Below are positions 8,515 through 17,102 of a DNA stretch of 64,000 nucleotides, one piece after another. A program made the position numbers and the translations under genes. The DNA comes from Saccharofermentans sp. (GTDB lineage Bacteria; Bacillota; Clostridia; Saccharofermentanales; Saccharofermentanaceae), in the NCBI GenBank assembly GCA_024403715.1, contig JAKSRJ010000002.1, forward strand, positions 1 to 64,000, read 5' to 3'. The notes beneath the pieces were generated by a model. It saw nothing but the letters and a program-made list of their open reading frames with translations, had not been told where the DNA came from and ran no database searches. Within the stretch, counting starts at the first letter, position 1. Each line of letters begins with the position of its first letter.

Positions 8515-9651
8515 TTATTCCTTCAATAGTTTCTTTGCAAAGTATTTGTTCAATCCAGGCTCGATAAATCTATTTATTAAAATAGCAACTATGATCTGAA
8601 TTAAGAACATAACATAGTACATATGCGTCTTGCCATATGGTATTCCAAATCCAAAGCATACTTCAAGGAAAGCAAGCAACATGTAAAATGGAAAATTAAT
8701 TGCATATAAGCAATAAGAAGCTTTACCCAAAGCAGCGAAAGGCTTATTACCAACAACAGCGTCAACCTTAGGATTAGCTACTAAGAACATAAGAGTCGGG
8801 ATATAAAGCATAAGAGATGAAATCAATACTCTATTAAACGTATTATCGTTATAGATAAGTGGCTTATATACAATAAAAATCAGCAAATATAGAGGCACCG
8901 ACAACCCAAATAACATATTTACCTGCTTACGAGTAAGATGATTAAAGATATGAGCTGCAATTACACCTAGGAAGAAAGCAAAATATCCACGAGCAACATC
9001 GCTATTTTGCAAAAACTTGTCTGTCGGATTTAAGTACAAATAGCTACCATAAAAAACAGGAATCAACATAGGAAGAATGCCTATGTCGAGCTTCTTACAT
9101 AACTTTACCATAGGATAGTAAAGAACAAGGCATAGGAAATATACACTTACATACCAGAGAGGTCCATTAAGTGGATGAATCGTGGAGAACCAATTCTGAA
9201 CATTAAGAAGTGATAGCACAAGAGATCTAAAAGAAATATCTATATCAAACCAGTAGTATCCAGTCTTCAGGTAATAGGCATGTCCAACAACAAACATAAA
9301 TAATGTCGTAATTATAGTTAGTGGAAAAAGCCTAACTACTCTTTTCTTAAGATAATCTACAAAGTTTACTGTACCCTCAGATATCTTAGAATAGTATGCA
9401 TACATTTGAAATCCACTAATAATGAAAAGCAATTCCATCAGCGAATGTGTATATCTCAAAGATGCCGCCGTAAAATTATTAGTAAATTCAGTCCAAAATA
9501 AAGATGTACCGTCTGCGTAAAAACCAGCTGGGGTAAACTGCCAATAGTGTCCCCAGGTAACTGTTAACATAATAACGATAGCTTTAAGCACATCAAATGA
9601 TCGTATACGTCTATCGTCTTTTAATGCATATGTCTTCTTGTTTGGACTCAC
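8515..9651 (-). CDS. acyltransferase 3 family membrane protein, 378 aa
   Basis: About ten membrane spans. The N-terminal RIRSFDVLKAIVIMLTV followed by WGHYWQF supplies the Arg and His seen in acyltransferase-3 enzymes, which modify exported sugars or cell-wall polymers with acyl groups. Length fits the family (about 350-400). It follows the DUF4230-like gene by 9 bp in the same operon. The acceptor is not predictable. Confidence 0.85.
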   Translation of the reverse strand: MSPNKKTYALKDDRRIRSFDVLKAIVIMLTVTWGHYWQFTPAGFYADGTSLFWTEFTNNFTAASLRYTHSLMELLFIISGFQMYAYYSKISEGTVNFVDYLKKRVVRLFPLTIITTLFMFVVGHAYYLKTGYYWFDIDISFRSLVLSLLNVQNWFSTIHPLNGPLWYVSVYFLCLVLYYPMVKLCKKLDIGILPMLIPVFYGSYLYLNPTDKFLQNSDVARGYFAFFLGVIAAHIFNHLTRKQVNMLFGLSVPLYLLIFIVYKPLIYNDNTFNRVLISSLMLYIPTLMFLVANPKVDAVVGNKPFAALGKASYCLYAINFPFYMLLAFLEVCFGFGIPYGKTHMYYVMFLIQIIVAILINRFIEPGLNKYFAKKLLKE

Positions 9652-9660
9652 AAACCCACC

Positions 9661-10335
9661 TTAATCTCTTACTGGAACACCATTACTTTGGCGCTCAATT
9701 ACAACCTGGTAGCCATTATACTCTTCAATTCCGCTAATAATACTCTGGACCATGTTAGTAATCATTGTCTCGGCATTAACATTAGCTCTATCGATAATTC
9801 CAACTTCATTTGCCCTATTCTTGGCTTCGTCCTGCAAGTTACCAAGCATGTCATTAAAATCATTCACACTAAAACCACTAGAGAAAATACCAAAATCATC
9901 AACATACAAGTGATATGACTCTGGATCGATACTAGGATCTCCATAAATCTCAGCGTCCGGGATATAGATAGTAATTGTATTACGACGGTCGTTAACACGT
10001 ACTTCTACATTCTCGAAGTTAACTCCTGCTCTAACCAAAGCATCATATGAGAAAACTACTCTACTGCTTGTTCCCCAGATTGGGTTACCATTCCAGTCGT
10101 CGATGTGCTGCTCGTTATCCTGAATAAGAGTAACAAGGTACTCTTCTGTTACCAAGAAACCAGTCTCACGAAGCTGCTCTTCCATCAAAATTACATTAAC
10201 TGAAGTTTCTTCATTAAGTAGCGCTTCCGCCTTAGCCTGCGCACTCTTAACTGCCAATATAATCGAGAGGGTGATAATTACACCCACTAACAAACAAATT
10301 AAAGCGATTATCAGGGTTGAACGTATCTTTTTCAT
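9661..10335 (-). CDS. DUF4230-like membrane-anchored protein
   Basis: The start is at ATG 10335 (MKKIRSTLII), preceded by AGGAGG at seven bases; an in-frame codon 33 bp upstream lacks this. One N-terminal membrane span is followed by the DUF4230 pattern: alternating beta strands with an EEQLRETGFLVTEEY motif, VVFSYDALVRAGVNFENV and a C-terminal amphipathic helix region. It is the first gene of the operon leading to the GGDEF gene. Function unknown, likely an extracytoplasmic face protein. Confidence 0.75.
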   Translation of the reverse strand: MKKIRSTLIIALICLLVGVIITLSIILAVKSAQAKAEALLNEETSVNVILMEEQLRETGFLVTEEYLVTLIQDNEQHIDDWNGNPIWGTSSRVVFSYDALVRAGVNFENVEVRVNDRRNTITIYIPDAEIYGDPSIDPESYHLYVDDFGIFSSGFSVNDFNDMLGNLQDEAKNRANEVGIIDRANVNAETMITNMVQSIISGIEEYNGYQVVIERQSNGVPVRD

Positions 10336-10447
10336 TAAGGGTCCTCCTATACCTGAATAAAAACTCACTTTAATTGTATAAGATTATTTGATTTTAAGTA
10401 TAAACATACAGTTAACTCGTCTAGTTTGTGTGAAAAATCGAGTGATT

Positions 10448-10555
10448 GGTTAAGTGATTGGCCGGTTTTACTTAACCAAACACTTAACTTTGGCGGTTTT
10501 GAATCCAAAGTTAAGCAAATAGTTAAGTAATTGGCCGGATTTGCTTAACCAAACA
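10448..10555. repeat. three consecutive inverted repeats on the word GTTAAG
   Basis: Stem 1 is GGTTAAGT (10448) with ACTTAACC (ending 10477) around GATTGGCCGGTTTT. Stem 2 is CTTAACTTTGG (10483) with CCAAAGTTAAG (ending 10515). Stem 3 is GTTAAG (10522) with CTTAAC (ending 10549), again around ATTGGCCGG. The cluster sits between a divergent operon and the promoter at 10560. No gene is present from 10336 to 10625. Confidence 0.75.
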
Positions 10556-10559
10556 CTTG

Positions 10560-10600
10560 TGCAACGGTTCTGCAACGCCCAGAAACCTATACTCTCTTCA
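10560..10600 (+). promoter_or_regulatory. CAAC-N7-CAAC-N11-TATACT promoter, copy P1
   Basis: CAAC boxes begin at 10562 and 10573, and the -10 box TATACT is at 10588-10593. Spacing is identical to the twelve other copies. It drives the secreted transglutaminase-like gene; the leader TTCATAAAACCGAAAGG resembles that of the peptide genes. Confidence 0.85.
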
Positions 10601-10625
10601 TAAAACCGAAAGGAAAACAGAAAAA

Positions 10626-11516
10626 ATGAAAAACTTAACAAAAAAGATTACAACAGGAATTATTACTAGCGCTATTATTGCCAGCACACTTTGCATGACA
10701 ACAATGGCTGCTGAAGTAGAAGATACAAGCAGTGTTCACTACAACTCTATCGACGAAGTAATCGCTTCATGGGAAGAGCATGCTAACAACTTCGACTTCG
10801 AGAATAGTTCATTCAATTTTACAGTCGAGATGAACGAATATGATGACCTCAAGCAGTTCCAGGATTACGTCAATAACAAGCGTGACGAGATGGCAGCAAA
10901 TAATTGCTATAGTCTTGCTGATTACTATCTCTACTCAACTGATACTAATGTTTCTAGTAGTTGTTCTCTTAACGAAAATGGAGAAACATACACTGGTAGC
11001 TGTGATTTCAGCTTCAAGACTAATGTTCATGGCACAGTAAGTGATTTCATTGCAGCTCGCAATGAGGCTGCTCAGATTGCTAGTCAGTGGGCAGAATGTG
11101 ATGACCTTAACAAAGTAGTCGCTATCATCGATTGGCTTTGCAATAATACAACATACGATTATGATGGTGCTAGCCAGGGAATTGATAATGGACATTCACT
11201 TAGTAACTGTATCTTCGATCATTTCTGCGTATGTGACGCTAATGCACAGGCTTTCCAAGCAATGGCAGAAGCAATTGGTCTTAGAAGTGTAATCTTAAAT
11301 GGCGAAGTACGTGGCGAAGGTCATGCATGGAATGCTGTTTGTATCGATGGTTCTTGGTATTTTGTAGATCCAACAGTTGCTAACCAGCCTAACTGTATCG
11401 ATTATAGAAGAGTCTTATTCGGCACAGAGAGTACAGAAGTTGCAGCTAATGAATATGAGTATGTTACTTCTCTTCCAATCTCAACTAGTGATTATTCATT
11501 TGAGATTGTTGGATAA
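10626..11516 (+). CDS. secreted transglutaminase-like protein, 296 aa
   Basis: The true start is ATG 10626, after GAAAGGA; an in-frame ATG 69 bp upstream lies inside the operator and gives no signal peptide. Residues 1-29 form an export signal (KKITTGIITSAIIASTLCM, cleavage near TMAAE), and no lipobox fits. The C-terminal transglutaminase-like core has Cys in FCVCDANAQAF, His in GEGHAWNAVCI and Asp in WYFVDPTV, so the full catalytic triad is present. It is the only full-size enzyme driven by the shared peptide-gene promoter. It may act on extracellular peptides, perhaps products of that regulon (speculative). Confidence 0.85.
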   Translation: MKNLTKKITTGIITSAIIASTLCMTTMAAEVEDTSSVHYNSIDEVIASWEEHANNFDFENSSFNFTVEMNEYDDLKQFQDYVNNKRDEMAANNCYSLADYYLYSTDTNVSSSCSLNENGETYTGSCDFSFKTNVHGTVSDFIAARNEAAQIASQWAECDDLNKVVAIIDWLCNNTTYDYDGASQGIDNGHSLSNCIFDHFCVCDANAQAFQAMAEAIGLRSVILNGEVRGEGHAWNAVCIDGSWYFVDPTVANQPNCIDYRRVLFGTESTEVAANEYEYVTSLPISTSDYSFEIVG

Positions 11517-11535
11517 CAATAGATTTCAGTATAAA

Positions 11536-11562
11536 CAAAATCGGCCGCATGGCCGATTTTTT
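11536..11562 (+). terminator. terminator after transglutaminase-like gene
   Basis: AAATCGGCC, loop gcat, GGCCGATTTTTT: a strong GC-rich stem with a T run, 20 bp after the stop. Confidence 0.88.
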
Positions 11563-11656
11563 ATTGCCAATATATTCGTTAAATCAAAACATCATTACAA
11601 TGGATCATGCATCAATTCTCTAATCATACTTCCCTCTCAAATAGAAACTCTTCGTT

Positions 11657-11671
11657 TATAATATATGTATG
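11657..11671 (+). promoter_or_regulatory. -10 box positioned for a leaderless mRNA
   Basis: TATAAT at 11657-11662 is only six bases from the ATG at 11669. With the usual 7-base distance, transcription would start at or next to the start codon. No Shine-Dalgarno sequence precedes the ATG. Confidence 0.5.
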
Positions 11672-12301
11672 TTAACACTAATTAAAGAAGACGTTTACTT
11701 AGAGACTCTCGCACTAATAGACGGTGTTCAAAAGCCTGATCCTATTCTTAAAGGGATGCAGGATTTTTACGCTCGATATAATGTAAAGCTCTATAACATC
11801 TTTATCACCGACTATTACTATGGTGGCTACCACGCACACGCACTGACTAATAAGACAGAAGGCTGTACAAGATATACTCTTGGATTCGAGACTCTCGACG
11901 ACGATAGCTGGACTGAATATCAAAGACTCTGCGCACTTCATGGCAAAGACATTTCTCACCTTAAGAATAAAGTTCTGGGTACGGGGTTTTATTTCGACAG
12001 AATATGGAAAACCGAGCTTATCGGCAGAGCTGGAAATGTCATCAAAGAGCAAATCGAGCAGGCGCTTTCGGATTACAAAGATGGCCACATGGTCATAAAT
12101 TCTGGCCTCGGAGCTGTTACTGTTTTTGAGGACACGCATATCCCTAGAGACGTAAGATATAAAATCACACAGGAAGCAAAGAAGACATTAAAGCTTGTTG
12201 ACCGCTGGGATATCTGCCATGACGAGAAAGTTGTTGAGTGGGATACGCTCGAGCGCCTTAACAATAGTTTTGGCGGAAGCTTAAGAGAGTACTTTCATTA
12301 G
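11669..12301 (+). CDS. hypothetical protein, 210 aa
   Basis: Soluble protein without signal peptide, starting MLTLIKEDVYLETLALIDG. The middle is rich in Tyr and His (TDYYYGGYHAHALTNK). No catalytic motif is recognisable. No ribosome site precedes the ATG, but a TATAAT box does, so it may be translated from a leaderless transcript. Its stop overlaps the 3' end of the convergent gene on the other strand by 4 bp. Confidence 0.65.
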   Translation: MLTLIKEDVYLETLALIDGVQKPDPILKGMQDFYARYNVKLYNIFITDYYYGGYHAHALTNKTEGCTRYTLGFETLDDDSWTEYQRLCALHGKDISHLKNKVLGTGFYFDRIWKTELIGRAGNVIKEQIEQALSDYKDGHMVINSGLGAVTVFEDTHIPRDVRYKITQEAKKTLKLVDRWDICHDEKVVEWDTLERLNNSFGGSLREYFH

Positions 12302-13026
12302 ACAATTAAGTAAACCAACCAGCTTAAAAGGCCAATAACCAAAGCTGTTCCGAGGATAGCTGCCCACATAATGAGAATCATCTTCCTTCGGTCCTTAACC
12401 TCATCAGCCTTAAACTCAGATGTTTTCTTCTGAAGCTCACTATAATCTTCATCAAGCTTACTCGACTTAACATACTCGTAGACTTCCATAGAAGCTTTGC
12501 CTAGAGCTTCTACTCGCTCATTAAGCTTAGAAGCAGGATATGGCTTCATATCAAACATAGTGACGACTTCACTTGAGAACTGAAGACTTAGGTATTTATT
12601 TAACGAAGCCTTAATCCTATCCGCATAATCATCGTAAAACTGTAAGATTGCCATGCCACTAAAAATCAACCTTTGACTATTAATTCCAAGCATCCACTCT
12701 GCTACCATCAGAGCCTGATCATCAAGCGTAAATGGGCACTCCTCAAACACCTCGACTAATCTTAAAGCATACTTACTATAAGCAGCATTACGTCGCTCTA
12801 GAATCTTCGCGATTCTTAAAAATACATAACCAGACTTCGCCTTCTTCTCATAAATCTCATCAAAAGCTAACGGCAAATACTCCAGTTCAAACTCGACCAA
12901 TTTCTCGGGTGTGACGGCCTTATTAAACTCACTATACTCCTCTAGATCACAATTGTGGTACATGGTATAGGTATTACAGCCGTTATCAAAATATAGTTTC
13001 TTCGCTTCTTCTAGTGTCATACTCAA
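12298..13026 (-). CDS. tail-anchored hypothetical protein, 242 aa
   Basis: Largely helical cytosolic protein (starts MSMTLEEAKKLYFDNGC) ending in one membrane span of about 22 residues (MILIMWAAILGTALVIGLL) near the C-terminus, so probably tail anchored. Its ATG overlaps the stop of the ADP-ribosylglycohydrolase gene by 4 bp, implying coupled translation. Family not recognised. Confidence 0.7.
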   Translation of the reverse strand: MSMTLEEAKKLYFDNGCNTYTMYHNCDLEEYSEFNKAVTPEKLVEFELEYLPLAFDEIYEKKAKSGYVFLRIAKILERRNAAYSKYALRLVEVFEECPFTLDDQALMVAEWMLGINSQRLIFSGMAILQFYDDYADRIKASLNKYLSLQFSSEVVTMFDMKPYPASKLNERVEALGKASMEVYEYVKSSKLDEDYSELQKKTSEFKADEVKDRRKMILIMWAAILGTALVIGLLSWLVYLIV

Positions 13027-13817
13027 ATCATTCCATACACGCTATCTAGTACAGGAAGCATCTCTTCCTCTAAGCAAGATCTTGCACTACTCTTAAAGCT
13101 CTCCGGTACACCGAAGAAACACTCAGCCATCGAACCCGCAATAGCAGCAATAGTATCTGTATCCCCACCAAGAGACACGGCATTACGAATTACGTCTTCA
13201 AACGACTCACCTTCAAAGAAGGACACCAAAGCCTTAGGCAAAGCGTCCATACAAGACTCGTCCATTCTATGAAGTGGACGAAGCTCATCAACACTTGATG
13301 ACAAATCATATTCAAATTCAGATTCTACATACTCGCGAATCTCCGCCTTAGACTTACCTGTACGAGCTAGATACATAACAGCAGCCACACACTCCGCACC
13401 CTTAATCCCTTCAGGGTGATTATGCGTAACCTCAGCTGTAGCACGAGCGACCTCGCGTGTTCTCTCTAGGGAACCATAAAGCAAACCCGCAGCTGACACA
13501 CGCATCGCAGACCCATTACCCCAGCTGTTATATGGCTTAGGATCATCTGACAAAACCCAGCCCATAAATCTGCCACCGTATCCCGCATAAGGGTACTTAG
13601 TCCCCCACTTTTTCATCGACTTAATACACTCGGCCTTAATCACTTCGGTATCAGCATCAAGCCCAGCACTAACCAAAGCCTCGCCGATGGCTAGCGTCAT
13701 GGCACTATCGTCAGTCCACTCACACTCGGGCGTAAACATCTCGAAAGTCTTAATCCACGGTCCTCTATCAAACTCGAATCTAGAACCTACAATATCTCCA
13801 ATAATCGCGCCGTACAT
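13023..13817 (-). CDS. ADP-ribosylglycohydrolase family protein, 264 aa
   Basis: DraG-like fold removing ADP-ribose from proteins or small molecules. Metal-binding motifs are all present: GAIIGDIVGSRFE at residues 3-15, WTDDSAMTLAIGEA, GNGSAMRVSAAG and GGDTDTIAAIAGSMAE near the C-terminus. Length is normal for the family (about 260-300). It lies in a five-gene operon with a FUSC-HAD fusion and a HAD phosphatase. No ADP-ribosyltransferase is adjacent. Confidence 0.9.
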   Translation of the reverse strand: MYGAIIGDIVGSRFEFDRGPWIKTFEMFTPECEWTDDSAMTLAIGEALVSAGLDADTEVIKAECIKSMKKWGTKYPYAGYGGRFMGWVLSDDPKPYNSWGNGSAMRVSAAGLLYGSLERTREVARATAEVTHNHPEGIKGAECVAAVMYLARTGKSKAEIREYVESEFEYDLSSSVDELRPLHRMDESCMDALPKALVSFFEGESFEDVIRNAVSLGGDTDTIAAIAGSMAECFFGVPESFKSSARSCLEEEMLPVLDSVYGMI

Positions 13818-13820
13818 ATT

Positions 13821-15119
13821 TTATGATTTCCTGTAAAATGGTGGTTCAAATCTCTTACGAACGCTTCTTACAACTTCGTTAGGATCTTCCTTCTTAACAA
13901 CTACATCGTACTTACCAGGCACAAGACCAAAGCTAACAGATTCCTTGATAGAAAACATAGACTTAAGTTCTTCAAGACGGCTCTCATAATCAGCATCCTT
14001 GTCGTAAATCTTGATATATGAATAACCTGGATAACGAACTGATTCATAAATATCTATTCTTATGCTAGCTGCCAATTCGGAGTTTGATATGCTCTCATAA
14101 AAAGGCTTAAGCTTCTCACTTTTATCCAAAAGAGAGAAGCATACTACATCCTCACCATTAGGGAGTGGTCTCTTAAGGAAATTCATGTATGGAGAACTCT
14201 TAATATCATTTACAAAGTTTACATTAGGCGCGTCTGAATTCTCAGAATAGTAAATCAAAAGCACGTCATCAATTATGACATTTGCATACCAGCTAATATC
14301 ACGTTCGTTAATCATATCCATTATTCGTTTGGCGCGATTATCATCAATACTTACTACCCTAAGGTAATAATTCTTATTTGTGTCATAGATAACAGCGCCA
14401 TCCATAGCGACAACAGGAAGATTTAATCTTACGTCTCTTAGCATCTCGAGAAGAGAAGCTGGAGTTCTATAGGTTGTTACTGTGAAGCGAAGACCTCTGT
14501 CTATCATTCTATTAAGCTCAACCTTACTAAAGCCACTTAGAGGAGTACCTTTAATCAACAATGTCTCCTCTAGGCCAGCGACATATAAACGCTCTGTATC
14601 TGGGTTATAACAGACCTTAATATTATTAATTAGAAGTCCAATAATAATACCAATAGAAGTATCCAAAAATCTGTTCAACACAAAAATATAAGGAACTTCA
14701 TCACCTATGTGATTAACTGCAATACTGAAAAACACTACGCACGCGAGGTACGCTGCTGGCTTTTTATCAAAAACTACAGAAGAATACAAAATTACGACTG
14801 TAAAAAGCGATACCATTACTGTATCAATCCAAAAGCTTGGTCCGAATACTCTAGTAGCAAATGGGTAAATCAATAGATAAATAAGTCCCCAAATAGCGCC
14901 AATAAAAGTTCCTAAAAAACGCTGAATCGCATTATTTATGGTGCTATGGCTATATAACTGAATACACCACATCGCAGCAAGGATAGAGTAAAAAACAATA
15001 CTGCTGCTACCTCTTAATTTATCCACCATAAAGCAGGCTGCAACAGCCATAGCAGATTTAACTATTCGCATTCCAATTCCTGGAAGATGGAATTTTGCTT
15101 CAGTGTTAGAGTAACTCAT
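13821..15119 (-). CDS. FUSC-like membrane domain fused to degenerate HAD domain, 432 aa
   Basis: Residues about 10-165 hold five or six membrane spans like an aromatic-acid-exporter/FUSC N-terminal domain. From about 172 the sequence follows a Cof-type HAD phosphatase (LNRMIDRGLRFTVTTYRTPA, then VVAMDGAVIYDTNKN, a cap region and a C-terminal core). Motif I, normally DLDGTLL, reads GLEETLL, so both catalytic aspartates are gone. I infer a catalytically dead HAD used as a sensor or ligand-binding part. The stop is 3 bp before the ADP-ribosylglycohydrolase start. Confidence 0.75.
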   Translation of the reverse strand: MSYSNTEAKFHLPGIGMRIVKSAMAVAACFMVDKLRGSSSIVFYSILAAMWCIQLYSHSTINNAIQRFLGTFIGAIWGLIYLLIYPFATRVFGPSFWIDTVMVSLFTVVILYSSVVFDKKPAAYLACVVFFSIAVNHIGDEVPYIFVLNRFLDTSIGIIIGLLINNIKVCYNPDTERLYVAGLEETLLIKGTPLSGFSKVELNRMIDRGLRFTVTTYRTPASLLEMLRDVRLNLPVVAMDGAVIYDTNKNYYLRVVSIDDNRAKRIMDMINERDISWYANVIIDDVLLIYYSENSDAPNVNFVNDIKSSPYMNFLKRPLPNGEDVVCFSLLDKSEKLKPFYESISNSELAASIRIDIYESVRYPGYSYIKIYDKDADYESRLEELKSMFSIKESVSFGLVPGKYDVVVKKEDPNEVVRSVRKRFEPPFYRKS

Positions 15120-15134
15120 AAATATTTATTAATT

Positions 15135-15791
15135 TTAAACCCTATCAAGAATTACTTTCAATGCTTCATTCAAATCCGGAAGAACTATATCTGCTAGACC
15201 ACTAATCTCTTCATCAGGCTGAAGCAAGTCTGGAATCATAATAGTATAAAGGCCTGCCGCGTGACTACTCCTTATGCCATTAAAAGAATCTTCGATTCCG
15301 ACCGCTTCTTCAGGATTAACCCCAAGCTTCTCGCAAGCTTTAAGGAAAATGTCTGGTGCAGGCTTAGAGTTACTAACCATGTCGCCCGTTACTATCTCAT
15401 CGAAATACTTTATAAGCCCAGTTAACGTTAATTCCTCACGCACTACTTCTTCCCTTGTAGATGAAGCCAAAGCGACCTTTATACCTCTAGATTTAAGTGT
15501 ACTTAGGATGTTTTCAGCGCCGATTTTAATATCAATCTCGCCTCTTTTAAATCTCTCGCGAATGATACCAGTCTTTTCTGCTCTAATATCATCGTATAAA
15601 TATTTATCGCCGTAGCGCTTATAAAAAATAGACCTAGTCATCGTGGCATTAGTTCCTATGCACTCGACACAGAACTCTTCGATGTTAGGTATACCATGCT
15701 TTAAAGCGACTTCCTTCCACACCTCAATTACGGCTTTTTCAGTATCAAAGATGATACCGTCCATATCAAAAACAACTGCTTTTACTGTCAT
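15135..15791 (-). CDS. HAD-IA hydrolase, beta-phosphoglucomutase-like, 218 aa
   Basis: Motif I VFDMDGIIFDTE (Asp9, Asp11), motif II ALASSTREE, motif III Lys in NSKPAPDIF and motif IV GIEDSFNGIRSSHAAG are all intact. A helical cap lies between motifs I and II, as in subfamily IA phosphatases and beta-phosphoglucomutases. It overlaps the upstream lipoprotein gene by 4 bp. Substrate not predictable. Confidence 0.9.
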   Translation of the reverse strand: MTVKAVVFDMDGIIFDTEKAVIEVWKEVALKHGIPNIEEFCVECIGTNATMTRSIFYKRYGDKYLYDDIRAEKTGIIRERFKRGEIDIKIGAENILSTLKSRGIKVALASSTREEVVREELTLTGLIKYFDEIVTGDMVSNSKPAPDIFLKACEKLGVNPEEAVGIEDSFNGIRSSHAAGLYTIMIPDLLQPDEEISGLADIVLPDLNEALKVILDRV

Positions 15792-16342
15792 TGAAATAGC
15801 ATTTCCTCGTAGTGGCGTGTGACATCAGTAAACTGGAAAGTCTCACCGTTAATCTCACAGTAGCCACTCATAAAATCATACTGAGTGCTGTTACCATCGT
15901 TAAAGTGATATGTATATGCGCTTTGATCTGGACCAAGATCAGAATTAGAAACAGAACCAACGGAATTGATACCATTAACACCTAAGATATAGCAATTCAT
16001 ATACTCTTCTTCTGTAAGTTCAAAGCTACCTGCAACCATACCTGATACAGTGTTATTAGTGGAAATATCTATAGTGCCATCATAATTAACCACATATGTC
16101 GCACTAATAAGGCAATCATAATCATCAGTCATCTCACCACGATTAGCATAAGTTGCTGTCAGCATCTCGCCTCGATTTTGAAGCAATTCATCATACGAAG
16201 GAATATTATCCATACTAATTGTAATGCTGCGTCTAGTTGTAGCTTCAGTAACAACTGTACTTTCCCTGCTTATTTCTTCATCTACAGAACACCCAGAAAA
16301 AAGCAAAGTAGCGGCTATTGTAAGTACCAATAATCTCTTCAT
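15788..16342 (-). CDS. lipoprotein, 184 aa
   Basis: Signal MKRLLVLTIAATLLFSGCS with lipobox LFSGC, then a Ser/Thr-rich linker (ESTVVTEATTRRS). The remaining 120 residues are beta-rich with Asn, Ser and Tyr. It is the first gene of the operon running to 12298. No domain recognised; similar small lipoproteins occur elsewhere in this window. Confidence 0.75.
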   Translation of the reverse strand: MKRLLVLTIAATLLFSGCSVDEEISRESTVVTEATTRRSITISMDNIPSYDELLQNRGEMLTATYANRGEMTDDYDCLISATYVVNYDGTIDISTNNTVSGMVAGSFELTEEEYMNCYILGVNGINSVGSVSNSDLGPDQSAYTYHFNDGNSTQYDFMSGYCEINGETFQFTDVTRHYEEMLFQ

Positions 16343-16435
16343 TACAATCTACTCCTTAGGTTAATGCCTAGATTATATCAGTAAGGGTGGATATAATTAA
16401 GCGACATCATTCTGGAAATAAAAGGGATATTAACT

Positions 16436-17035
16436 ATGAAGTTTAAAATCGCGAACAATCAGTTAATCATTAGAAAGCTTTTCTCTTCAGTTAAGCTCTC
16501 ACCAAGCGACATCGACATCATCGACTGTTCTGGCGCAGAAGTACAGATTAAAACAAAAAGCGGCACAACTTATGCGTTAAAGCGCATAGACTTCATCATG
16601 AAAGAGCTAGAGGTTCTTAACTTCGTATACAAAAATAGAATTGGCTTCGTCTCGCTCGACTTTAACGAGATGGATTCCTTATATTTAGAGAGCGAACTCG
16701 ACGACAAACTACTCGAGAATCTCGAGAGAATCAGAGTAATTGGTCTTCCTCTTCTAAGAGAAAAGTTCGGTCTAGGATACGATTTACTTATAGTTCCAAA
16801 AAATGAGGGTGCTGCAGTAAGCGTAGGACTTGGAGCTGTTAGTAATGGCTATGCTGTTAAATTTAATAACCCATACTCAGATAATGGAATGATGGATGAA
16901 TTATATGTATTCGTTCTAGCTAGAATAACACCTATTAATGGTGAATGCCTGTTCGCATTAGCTAGGGACTTCGATTCAGATAAAGAACTCGAAGAAACCC
17001 TCAAAGACATTATCGCTGAATCTGAATTAGTATAA
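16436..17035 (+). CDS. hypothetical protein, 199 aa
   Basis: Cytosolic protein starting MKFKIANNQLIIRKLF, with a ribosome site AAAGGG upstream. The N-terminal half looks beta-rich, like a small PH-like module (short strands around KSGTTYALKRIDF). The C-terminal half has a Gly-rich loop (SVGLGAVSNGYAV). Single-gene transcript with its own terminator. Function unknown. Confidence 0.65.
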   Translation: MKFKIANNQLIIRKLFSSVKLSPSDIDIIDCSGAEVQIKTKSGTTYALKRIDFIMKELEVLNFVYKNRIGFVSLDFNEMDSLYLESELDDKLLENLERIRVIGLPLLREKFGLGYDLLIVPKNEGAAVSVGLGAVSNGYAVKFNNPYSDNGMMDELYVFVLARITPINGECLFALARDFDSDKELEETLKDIIAESELV

Positions 17036-17039
17036 ATAA

Positions 17040-17070
17040 AACAAGGACAGCAACTACGCTGTCCTTGTCT
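17040..17070. terminator. bidirectional terminator
   Basis: ACAAGGACAG, loop caactac, GCTGTCCTTGT followed by CTTTT. It lies between convergent genes ending at 17035 and 17103. Confidence 0.85.
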
Positions 17071-17102
17071 TTTAATACATAATCTTAAAGCTTAAGAATT
17101 AA

